Below the pieces are notes generated by a model. It was given only the letters and a program-made list of their open reading frames with translations, had not been told where the DNA came from and searched no databases. DNA of 64,000 bases from Persicaria tinctoria. Its lineage: Eukaryota; Streptophyta; Magnoliopsida; Caryophyllales; Polygonaceae. This document shows, piece after piece, positions 55,875-64,000 of the stretch. The stretch is taken from NCBI GenBank assembly GCA_037127255.1, contig JBANSL010000008.1, forward strand, positions 7,621,396 through 7,685,395. The letters are read 5' to 3'. Each line of letters begins with the position of its first letter. The stretch's first letter is position 1. The translations under genes and the position numbers were made by a program.

Positions 55875-57218
55875 ATGGGAGAGAGAGGGAGGGCTATTCA
55901 TCTGACAGAGGACGAGGTTGCGCCTGTGATCGGTGACGATGCGATAAAGGACGAGAAATCTATACACAGTCGGCTGTCCTTGATTGGTAGTGTCCTGTCG
56001 AAGAAGGCCCCCAATGCATACGCCTTGAAAGCCACCATGAAAGGCGCATGGAGAGCGAAGGGGGGTTTCCTGTTCAGGGAAATAAAAGAAAACCTCTTCA
56101 GTTTTCAGTTCAGCAATGAGGAAGATAAAGACAGAGTGATGAAGGGGGGACCGTGGTCATTCGATCGCTCGCTGCTCATGCTTAAAGAACCCGGGATGGA
56201 ACAAACCTCTTCCATCGCTTTCAATCATGCTGTTTTCTGGATTCGTGTCTATGATGTGCCACTTGTGGCATATACAAAAGCAATGGTCGAAAAGCTTGGT
56301 CAGGTTTTCGGGGGAGTGCTGGAGATGAATGAAGAAGAACTGATGACGTGCAGCAGATACATCCGACTGAGGGTCCGGGTTGATGTGACGAGACCGCTGC
56401 GACGGGGCATCATGATGATGATTGAAGGCAAAAGAATGTGGGTAGAGGTGCGTTATGAAAAATTACCAAACTTTTGTTATACTTGCGGATGCTTAGGGCA
56501 CACGGAATCCGAATGTGAGCGGAGTAACGATGAAGATTCCTTAAGTGGGGAATATGGAGACTGGATGAGGGCATCTCCAGTAAAGGTTATGAAAGATAGA
56601 GATAGTGCAGAGCGAGAAGCGGAAAGGAAGGTGGTCGACATAATGATAGGGAGGAATGAACAGAAAGGGAAAGAGGATAGGGGGAGGGGGAAGCGGAAAT
56701 CTCTGATCGAAATACTAGAGGAGAGGGAGAATGAGGAGCAGAGGGAATCCCCGACCGAGAAGAACCTTTCTAAGGAGGCGGAGAGGGTTTTAGAAGGGGT
56801 GATTCAGGTGAATCTGGGGGGGACAAAGGGAGTCAACAAGGGCTTGGAGGGGGATACGAGCGAAGCGGGTAAAGGGGTGAGGGAGGTTGGGGAATTACAT
56901 ATAGGGAAAGAGCTAAATGACAAGGGGGTAGAGGTTGAGAGAGAGGTAGCTAAGGGGGTTAAGCAAAGCTGGAAGAGGGCGGCTAGGGGAGGAGAGGGAG
57001 ATACTTTGAAAGGGAGAGGGGAAACTGGGAACTTGAACACAGAGAGGGGAAACAAAAGGAAAGAGGGGGGAGATGACATTGAGGATGCCATGAATGTCGA
57101 TCAAGAGGGAAAGGATGGGGAGGTGGGGGAGAGGAAGAAGAAAAGGAGAGTCCAAACCGAGTCGGATATCGACTTTACACTATCGGTCGGGGATGTTATC
57201 CCCCGTCGGGAGCCATGA
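55875..57218 (+). CDS. LINE-2 ORF1: DUF4283 and zinc-knuckle RNA-binding protein
   Basis: From the ATG at 55875 the frame encodes 447 residues. The DUF4283 region comes first (RLSLIGSVLSKKAPNAYALK, later LFSFQFSNEEDKDRVMKGGP, then WSFDRSLLMLKEP). A CCHC knuckle follows (CYTCGCLGHTESEC). The C-terminal half is highly charged (Glu, Arg, Lys, Gly) and ends in a basic run (ERKKKRR). Family knowledge: plant L1 ORF1 binds the element RNA. The frame is open further upstream to 55746, but MGERGRAIHLTEDEV is the usual type of start. The stop TGA overlaps the ORF2 ATG. Confidence 0.88.
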   Translation: MGERGRAIHLTEDEVAPVIGDDAIKDEKSIHSRLSLIGSVLSKKAPNAYALKATMKGAWRAKGGFLFREIKENLFSFQFSNEEDKDRVMKGGPWSFDRSLLMLKEPGMEQTSSIAFNHAVFWIRVYDVPLVAYTKAMVEKLGQVFGGVLEMNEEELMTCSRYIRLRVRVDVTRPLRRGIMMMIEGKRMWVEVRYEKLPNFCYTCGCLGHTESECERSNDEDSLSGEYGDWMRASPVKVMKDRDSAEREAERKVVDIMIGRNEQKGKEDRGRGKRKSLIEILEERENEEQRESPTEKNLSKEAERVLEGVIQVNLGGTKGVNKGLEGDTSEAGKGVREVGELHIGKELNDKGVEVEREVAKGVKQSWKRAARGGEGDTLKGRGETGNLNTERGNKRKEGGDDIEDAMNVDQEGKDGEVGERKKKRRVQTESDIDFTLSVGDVIPRREP

Positions 57219-58986
57219 ATTGCATAAGTTATAACTGCCGGGGATTGGGGAAGGCCCGCGCAGTTACAAGACTCGTTGAAATGGTGAGTAGAGAGGCCCC
57301 GAGAGTGCTGTTTCTGATGGAAACCAAGTGTAATAGAAATAGGATGGAGGAGGTTAGACGTGCCCTGGGGTTTGAGGGCATGTTTGCTGTCGATTGTGTG
57401 GGTAAGTCAGGTGGCTTGGCGCTGATGTGGGAGGAGGGTTGTGAGGTCAGTCTGACTTCTTACACCTTACACCACATTGATAGTGTGGTTCGGATGGGAG
57501 AGGGTGAGGTATGGAGGCTTACTGGTATCTACGGATGGCCGGAGGGCAAGGACAAGCATCACACACTTGATCTAATGAAGCGGCTGTATGAGGATCATCA
57601 TGAGTCATGGATATGTATGGGGGACTTTAATTTGTTTACATCCTTGGAGGATAAGAGGGGTGGGAACACGACTAGCTTTGATAGAGTGGTGGAGTTTAGA
57701 GAGGTGATCGAATTCTGTGGGTTGAGAGATATTCCTTTCTCAGGCAACATATTCACTTGGGACAATAATAGGGAGGCGGGGGGTTTCATTCAGGAAAGAC
57801 TTGATATGGCTTTTGGCAATGAGAAGTTTATGGAAAGGTTCCCGGATAGTTTGGTGTTGCACTTAAGTAAATGTGGGTCGGACCATCTCCCGATCAAAAT
57901 TTGCTTGGAAGGGGTGAGACAGGAAGATCGGGGACATCGGATCAAACCGTTCCGCTTCGAAGCTATGTGGTTGAAAGATGAGGATAGTTTTGAGATAATC
58001 TCGAACGGGTGGCTAAATCCGGGCACTACTCATGCAACAAGGGGCATTGCCGGGAAACTAGAAAGGTGTGCTTCTGATCTGAAAGATTGGGATACTTGTG
58101 TGTTTGGTAATGTCCGAGTGGAGCTTGAAACAATCAGGAAGAAGCTCGCGGACATCGGCAGAGATATGAGTGCCAGTCGGGTAAGGGAGAGACGGGATTT
58201 GGAGAGGAAGGAGAGGGAGTTGATGGAAAAGGAGGAGATCATGTGGTTCCAACGAGCTAGAGCAAATGAATTTAGATGTGGGGATCAGAATACTAGCTTC
58301 TTCCATCGGAAAGCTACCGGTAGAAAGAGGAGAAATCGGATCACAAGGCTGGTCGATGATGATGGGAATGAGTGGAGATCTTTTGAGGGAAGGTCGGGGG
58401 TAGCCATATCTTATTTTCGCAATCTATTTCAATCAGAGGTGACAGCTGATCCGGCCACGACTACCCAAGGAATCGAGCCTCTCATGTCGGCAGAGGACAA
58501 CCAGGAGCTGTCACTACCCTTCACTGCAGAGGAGGTAAAATCCGCCCTTTTTTCTATGCATCCCACAAAAGCGCCCGGGCCTGACGGTATGCCAGCGCTA
58601 TTCTTTCAGAAGTGTTGGCATATCGTTGGCAAGGACGTAACTGATCTTGTTATTGACATTCTGAATGGTGCGCTGTTACCTGAGGGGTTGAATCACACTT
58701 TCATAACTTTAATCCCAAAGGTGGCGGCACCGTCAAGGATGAAAGAACTCCGACCTATTAGTCTATGTAACGTGTTATACAAGTTAGTGTCAAAAGTGCT
58801 TACAGTTAGGCTGAAGAGGATCCTTGGAAAGCCGGTGGAAGCTAGTCAAAGCGCTTTCGTGCCTGGAAGGCTCATCACGGACAATGTTCTTGCGGCTTTT
58901 GAGCTTTTTCACTACATGAAGAATCGAAGAGGAGGGAAGAAGGGATACATGGCCCTGAAGCTTGACATGGCAAAGGCATATGATCG
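57215..58986 (+). pseudogene. LINE-2 ORF2, endonuclease and start of reverse transcriptase, truncated by Copia-3
   Basis: The EEP endonuclease domain is intact (MNCISYNCRGLGKARAV, METKCNRNRM, SGGLALMWEEG, WICMGDFNL, ERLDMAFGN, SDHLPIKI). The reverse transcriptase begins normally (PTKAPGPDGMPALFF, FITLIPKV, LRPISLCNVLYKLVSKVL, SAFVPGRLITDNVL, LDMAKAYDRV). The frame then leaves the LINE into the Copia LTR and stops at 59011. The FADD active site, zinc region and RNase H are therefore missing here. No frameshift is seen before the break. Confidence 0.9.
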
Positions 58987-59654
58987 TGTTGAAGGAATTG
59001 GTGTCCTTTAATTGATGTGTGAAATACTAATGATATAATAGGATTAAAATGGAGATTTATAATCTGAATAATTTAGGTAATTATAGTGCTTTGCTAGAAG
59101 CCAACTACAATTTATAGATTAAATTATATTTAATCTATTGCTATTTTATTCAGGTCCTATAAGGTCACACACAAAGAGTATTAGGAATTGGATAATTGAT
59201 TAATAATAATAATAAGTTATTATTGTTGATATAGTTTGTGGATAGAAGATAAAAGATAAAGGTGACTTATTAGGAATAAGTTGACCTAGTTTCTACAATA
59301 TATAAGGATACTTATTGAGAATAAGTCTTAACCTTATATTGGATATACGTGTCTCCAAAATCTCCTCCCACCACAAATCGCTTGCCTCCCTAACTCGTAG
59401 GGTGAGTTGCAATCCTTCGATCATTCGTTCTACCAAACGGAGACAAGGAGATCCAATCCCGTGCTCGTGTGGACCAAGTAGAGGAGTCGCGCTTGAGGCT
59501 CTTTTCTCCAAAGGTGATTTCGAATCAAGGTTCCGCACAAGAAAGGTACGACTTTTCCCCTCTATATTGTTCATATCAATTCATGCCTGAGATCCCGAAT
59601 TAGATGTTAGAAAATAGTTTTCTTCCCTTCCGCTGCGCATCTAATTTTCCTACA
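58987..59654 (+). repeat. 5' LTR of Copia-3
   Basis: The right end is fixed by the primer-binding site. The left end is placed where the LINE-2 frame (AKAYDR) breaks and a TG follows; since LINE and LTR share a few bases there, it may be off by two to three. A TATATAA box lies at 59299-59305. Confidence 0.75.
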
Positions 59655-59668
59655 GTGGTATCAGAGCC

Positions 59669-61263
59669 TCATGCATAAATTGATATGATCGATTGATTTT
59701 CTTGTTAGTTTTAATTTAATTTAGCAATATATTTGATATATGGAATAATTGGTATGATTGAAATTATGATTTTGATTGATTGGATAAATTTTGATACGTC
59801 AAATTAGTTAAACCTACTGTCTCTTTTGATCGAAAAACTCTGGTGAAATTAGTTCACCGCCGCCGACTCAATTTTAAGTCTATCAATTTCATACAGTACA
59901 TGATTGTTCACCTAAATGATTGGAATACATCGATCAGTGTATGAAATTGAAAACATACAAGAGATATGATTTCTTATATAATTAATGGAATATTTGATTT
60001 CGTAAAATTATAAATTTTATGAAAATTTACCCTCTTAATCCTACAATTGTCAAAATTTGTAATTGTTATAAAATTTGAGTGGGAGTGGATGGGGCGGAAT
60101 TAGGGTTATGGAAGACATTCATGATTTTAGTGTAAAATCTTAAATTACTTTAATTAGATATGGTAGATATCTTATCCCTAATAAAAATATTTTATCCAAT
60201 TATACAAGGTAATAGTTACCATAAAATTTATTCCATATATATGATTGCTAAATTTGAATTAAATATCAAGAATATTAAATTAGTTATTTTATTAGATAAT
60301 TTAATTGATTTGAGTTAAATAGTTTATTAATATGATTAATATTCTATTTCTTGTTTATATTAATTTGATTAATATTTTGATGTTATATTAATTGTGATTA
60401 ATATTTATTTAATATTTGATATTATTGCATGCGGTGACTAGTTTGGCCCAAGTAGCATATAAATACGATCTGCGTATCGTTATGTATTTTTGTACACGAT
60501 CTGCGTATCGTTATGTATTTTTGTAATTTAATTTTTGAAAGTAAATTTATTTATACATTGTACAAAAGAAGACGTTACAAGATTCAAGGATGGAGATCCA
60601 AAAGGAGAATCAAGGATGAAGATCCAAGAAGCTAGAAGAACCTTGAAGATTTATCTTTTTGGTTTTCTTTTCATTAGGGGCCATACTAGGATCACAATTT
60701 ATTTTTTGCATGTGTTTGGTTTATGCTTGCATGTTTGATTATGTTGTTTGTTCACTTGATAATTAGACTTGCATGAAAAACCTAGTTCCCTTAAAAGAAA
60801 ATTGAGAGTATGCCTTTCCAATTCATAACCTATGAGGCCCTTGGAATTTGATGGATAGGTTTTGCCAAAGCAAGGTGTCCATGCTTTGACCTTGGGATAG
60901 TACGGGTAAATCTATATAAGGGATTTATAGCCTTGAATTGGTTCTACTCAACAAAAGACCAAAAGACAAAGTTTTGGATTTTGAGGCATGGGATAGATTT
61001 ACATAAGATGTGATCTATCAACCAAGAGTTATAAATGTTATAACTAGTAAAAGTTACTTACCTTGTCACATAAGAGTTAGGGTAGTGCCAAAGCACGCTA
61101 ATGTCTTATCTGTAATAGGATCTTGGAATCATTTTATTCAAAGGGAAATTTATTTGATGGATAAAATGGCATTAGCTTATTTACATTTAAAGCATGTTCA
61201 AATTTTAAGCTTTTTGCATGACAAACATGATTCATATTTTGCATGTTCTATGTTGTAGATATC
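59669..61263 (+). other. Non-coding leader of Copia-3 with a 31-bp tandem repeat
   Basis: About 1.6 kb between the primer-binding site and the gag ATG. Two copies of a 31-bp unit (ACGATCTGCGTATCGTTATG...) lie at 60465-60525, each with a small hairpin ACGAT-CTGCGT-ATCGT. Short frames here (for example 61010-61258) are not recognised. Confidence 0.55.
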
Positions 61264-64000
61264 ATGAACAGAAACGATAACCCAACCATCATCAATTTGC
61301 GTTCAATTCTTGAGAAGAATAAGTTGAACGGCAATAATTTCCTCGATTGGGAAAGAAATCTGAGAATTGTTCTCAGGTCTGAAGGAAAAGAGAGTGTACT
61401 TGACACCCCAATCCCAAAATTGACTGATGCCTCTACTCAAGCTGAGAAGGATCAGGAAAAACAAAGCAGAGATAAGTCAGTGATTGTCACATGTCTTATG
61501 CTGGCTTCTATGGAGTCGAGCCTTCAAAAGAGGTTCGAAAAGATGGATGCTTGCACCATCATTCGCACCTTGAAAGTTATGTTTCAGGAACAAGCGAGGA
61601 TGGAGAGGTATGAGACTCATAAGGCAATACTTGATTGCAAACTTGAGAAAGGCAAGCCAGTTGGTCCTCATGTCTTTGAAATGATTGGTCATTTTGAAAA
61701 CATGGAGAGACTTGGCCACCCCTATAGCCAAGAGTTGGCTACAGACATCATACTTCATTCTCTGCACGATGGATTTGCTCAGTTCAAGCTAAACTTCAAT
61801 ATGAACGGAGCTGTAAAAACGCTTGAAGAGTTGCATGGGATGCTTAAGACCGCTGAGCAAAATCTAACTATGGGCAACAAGAAGGAGATCTTGATGGTCC
61901 AAAAGGGAAAAGGGTTCAAGAAAGGGGCATCTGGGCAGCAGAAGAATGCAAAAGGGAAGGGTAAACCAGTTACCCAACCCAAGAACACTTCTGAGAAAGC
62001 TAAAGTAGCTGCTGACCATGATTGTTTCTACTGCCATACCAAGGGTCACTGGAAGAGAAATTGCCCAAAGTATCTGGAAGATAAGAAAAATGGAACTGTG
62101 AGTTCCAATTCAGGTACGCATGTTATAGAAGTCCTATCGGCTAATGCTTCTAGCTGGGTATTCGACTCAGGCTGTGCAGGTTCTCACATTATTACGAATG
62201 TGCAGGGGCTAAAAAGGCGTAGAAGCTTGGCCAAGGGAGAGGTAGATCTTCGAACTGGAACTGGAGCAAAGGTTGCTGCACTTGCTGTTGGAGATTATAG
62301 TCTACCTTTACCTTCTGGTTTAGTTTTAGAACTTAATAATTGTTATTTTGTTCCGTCAATTACTAGAAACCTTATTGCGGCTTCTGTTTTGGATTTAGAA
62401 GGCTACAATTATTCTTGCAAAGATCAACGCTTGTCTATTTTCAAAGATAACATTTTTTATGCCGATTTTGTGTTGAGTAATGGACTCTACATTTTGGATC
62501 AAACATCCGGCATTTATAACGTAAGTACCAAAAGGCAAAAATCAGACGCAGGTGATAACACCTACCTATGGCATTGTCGATTGTGTCACATAGGCTTAAA
62601 TCGCATGAAGAAGCTCCATAAAGATGGACTTTTGACATCAATTGATTGTGAATCATTTGACACATGTGAGTCATGTCTAATGGGAAAAATGACAAGGTCA
62701 CCTTTTACTGGGGTAAGTGAAAGGGCAACTGAGCTCTTGGCACTAATACATACTGATGTATGTGGACCTATGAGTACAGAAGCTAGAGGTGGGTATAGAT
62801 ACTTCATAACTTTTACTGATGACTTGAGTAGATATGGCTATATCTACTTAATGAAGCACAAGTCTGAATCATTTGAAAAGTTCAAAGAATTTCAGAATGA
62901 AGTTGAAAACCAGCTTGACAAGAAAATTAAGGCACTCCGATCTGATCATGGTGGTGAATATTTGAGTCAAGAGTTTGATCATCATTTGAAAAGTTGTGGG
63001 ATATTATCACAACGAACTCCACCCGGAACACCCCAAATGAACGGTGTATCTGAAAGGAGAAATAGGACCCTGTTGGACATGGTTCGATCAATGATGAGTT
63101 TTGCTAATCTTCCAATATCTTTCTGGGGGTATGCTCTCACAACCGCAATGTTCACACTAAACAGGACTCCATCTAAGGCTGTAGAAAAGACACCATATGA
63201 GTTATGGACCGGAAGAGTTCCAAGTTTGTCTTTTCTCAAAGTTTGGGGATGCGAAGCATACGTAAAATGTTTACTAGCAGATAAGCTCGCACCCAAATCA
63301 GATAAGTGCTTCTTTGTAGGGTACCCTAAGGAAACTAAAGGGTACTACTTCTACAATCCCACCGAGCACAAAGTGTTTGTTGCCAGGGATAGTGTCTTTT
63401 TGGAAAAAGAGTTTGTTTCCAAAAAGTCAAGTGGGAGAAATGTTGATCTCGAAGAGGTTCGAGAGAAGCAACAAACCGAGCAGCAAGAAGACATGGATCA
63501 CTCCATGACTGAGGCTGTGAGCTTTGAGGACCTAATTCCAGAAGAAGATGGAACTCAAACTCATACAATGGAGGAGGTGGAATTGGAGGTGCAAGACCCC
63601 ATTCCCAATAACCCACAAAATGTTGTGGTGGAACCTCTAGTTGCTCAACCCACGCGTAGATCAGAAAGGGCAAGATCGCTACCAAATAGATTTGCTGAAT
63701 TCATATTGAATACAAGTCTAGATATTTTGTTGTTAGAAAGCGATGAACCCACTACATATAAGCAAGCTTTGATGAGTCCAGACTCCAAGAAGTGGCATGA
63801 TGCCATGGTATCCGAAATGGATTCTATGTCTGAGAATCAAGTATGGGACTTGATAGATCCACCAGATGGGATAGTACCCATTGGGTGCAAATGGGTTTAC
63901 AAACTCAAAACAGACAAGAATGGAAAGGTAAATCTATTCAAAGCAAGACTGGTTGCGAAAGGGTTTAAACAGGTTCATGGTATTGACTATGATGAAACTT
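61264..64000 (+). CDS. Copia-3 gag-pol polyprotein, intact as far as seen (partial)
   Basis: The frame starts MNRNDNPTIINLRSILEKN at 61264 and has no stop up to the window end (912 codons). Order: UBN2-type gag (FLDWERNLRIVL), CCHC knuckle (CFYCHTKGHWKRNC, about residue 254), protease with DSG in place of DTG (WVFDSGCAGSHI, about 299), GAG-pre-integrase (LWHCRLCHIGLNRMKKL), integrase (LIHTDVCGPM, RSDHGGEY, GTPQMNGVSERRNRTL) and the start of reverse transcriptase (GCKWVYKLKTDKNGKV, FKARLVAKGFKQVHGIDYDE). The YVDD site and RNase H would follow outside the window. The absence of stops suggests a recent, perhaps autonomous copy. Lineage probably Tork/TAR-like, not certain. Confidence 0.9.
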   Translation, partial: MNRNDNPTIINLRSILEKNKLNGNNFLDWERNLRIVLRSEGKESVLDTPIPKLTDASTQAEKDQEKQSRDKSVIVTCLMLASMESSLQKRFEKMDACTIIRTLKVMFQEQARMERYETHKAILDCKLEKGKPVGPHVFEMIGHFENMERLGHPYSQELATDIILHSLHDGFAQFKLNFNMNGAVKTLEELHGMLKTAEQNLTMGNKKEILMVQKGKGFKKGASGQQKNAKGKGKPVTQPKNTSEKAKVAADHDCFYCHTKGHWKRNCPKYLEDKKNGTVSSNSGTHVIEVLSANASSWVFDSGCAGSHIITNVQGLKRRRSLAKGEVDLRTGTGAKVAALAVGDYSLPLPSGLVLELNNCYFVPSITRNLIAASVLDLEGYNYSCKDQRLSIFKDNIFYADFVLSNGLYILDQTSGIYNVSTKRQKSDAGDNTYLWHCRLCHIGLNRMKKLHKDGLLTSIDCESFDTCESCLMGKMTRSPFTGVSERATELLALIHTDVCGPMSTEARGGYRYFITFTDDLSRYGYIYLMKHKSESFEKFKEFQNEVENQLDKKIKALRSDHGGEYLSQEFDHHLKSCGILSQRTPPGTPQMNGVSERRNRTLLDMVRSMMSFANLPISFWGYALTTAMFTLNRTPSKAVEKTPYELWTGRVPSLSFLKVWGCEAYVKCLLADKLAPKSDKCFFVGYPKETKGYYFYNPTEHKVFVARDSVFLEKEFVSKKSSGRNVDLEEVREKQQTEQQEDMDHSMTEAVSFEDLIPEEDGTQTHTMEEVELEVQDPIPNNPQNVVVEPLVAQPTRRSERARSLPNRFAEFILNTSLDILLLESDEPTTYKQALMSPDSKKWHDAMVSEMDSMSENQVWDLIDPPDGIVPIGCKWVYKLKTDKNGKVNLFKARLVAKGFKQVHGIDYDET

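Larger units (their letters stand above)
55681..58986 (+). mobile_element. L1-type LINE (LINE-2), cut off by Copia-3
   Basis: A leader of about 195 bp is followed by ORF1 (55875-57218) and ORF2 (from 57215), which overlap by ATGA. ORF2 is open until the Copia-3 insertion at 58987, within the reverse transcriptase. The rest of the LINE must lie beyond the window. The true 5' end is uncertain by some tens of bases because the 3' target duplication is not in view. No lesion is seen in either frame, so it may have been intact before the Copia insertion. Confidence 0.85.
58987..64000 (+). mobile_element. Copia LTR retrotransposon (Copia-3), 5' part only
   Basis: A 5' LTR (58987-59654, starting TGTTGAAGG and ending CCTACA) is followed after one base by the primer-binding site TGGTATCAGAGCC (59656-59668). 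A long leader and an open gag-pol frame follow, which is still open at the window end. Domain order is Copia. The 3' LTR and the rest of the element lie outside the window. It is inserted in the reverse transcriptase of LINE-2. Confidence 0.88.

Noticed and set aside
55681..55905. Frame beginning MLSTSYVSGDF
   Set aside because: It lies in the LINE-2 leader in another frame and has no domain.

Overview
The window is nuclear DNA of a flowering plant, most likely a dicot. It is AT-rich, its genes have short exons with GT-AG introns, and it is full of plant-type transposons (Copia and L1 elements primed or organised in the usual plant way, MULEs, a probable Helitron, Stowaway- and Tourist-like MITEs). 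The species cannot be told from the sequence alone.

Six host genes can be supported. They are an NDUFAF7-type mitochondrial methyltransferase (minus, 1646-7002, 14 exons), a MYB-CC transcription factor close to UNE16 (plus, 26392-27937), an EF-hand protein like CML21/CML22 (plus, 29028-29980), an intronless tandem-kinase protein like receptor-like kinase S.2 (minus, 30298-32865), an ARID-HMG protein like HMGB15 (plus, 49769-52454) and a small SERF/4F5 protein (minus, 54401-55309). They have unrelated housekeeping or regulatory roles and do not form a pathway or cluster.

Transposons fill the rest. From 10418 to 21671 lies a full-length L1-type LINE with an 18-bp target duplication, split by a young Copia element (15381-20162) that has identical 138-bp LTRs and a 5-bp duplication. 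From 21821 to 25830 a long-TIR element contains a second, complete MULE (22441-25556, 10-bp duplication) whose transposase has lost its catalytic domain. An old, stop-ridden Copia occupies 34975-40340. From 55681 a second LINE starts and is broken at 58986 by a third Copia, whose open reading frame runs off the window end. Small MITEs sit in introns and close to promoters.

The most unusual observations are an apparent U12-type intron with AT-AA ends in the SERF gene, the same four-base ATGA overlap between ORF1 and ORF2 in both LINEs, a LINE ORF1 without recognisable domains, a Copia stop codon made by the first bases of its own LTR, and an unclassified GGGTC-rich insertion flanked by a perfect 16-bp repeat. 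I found no new multi-gene system, CRISPR array, rRNA or tRNA gene.
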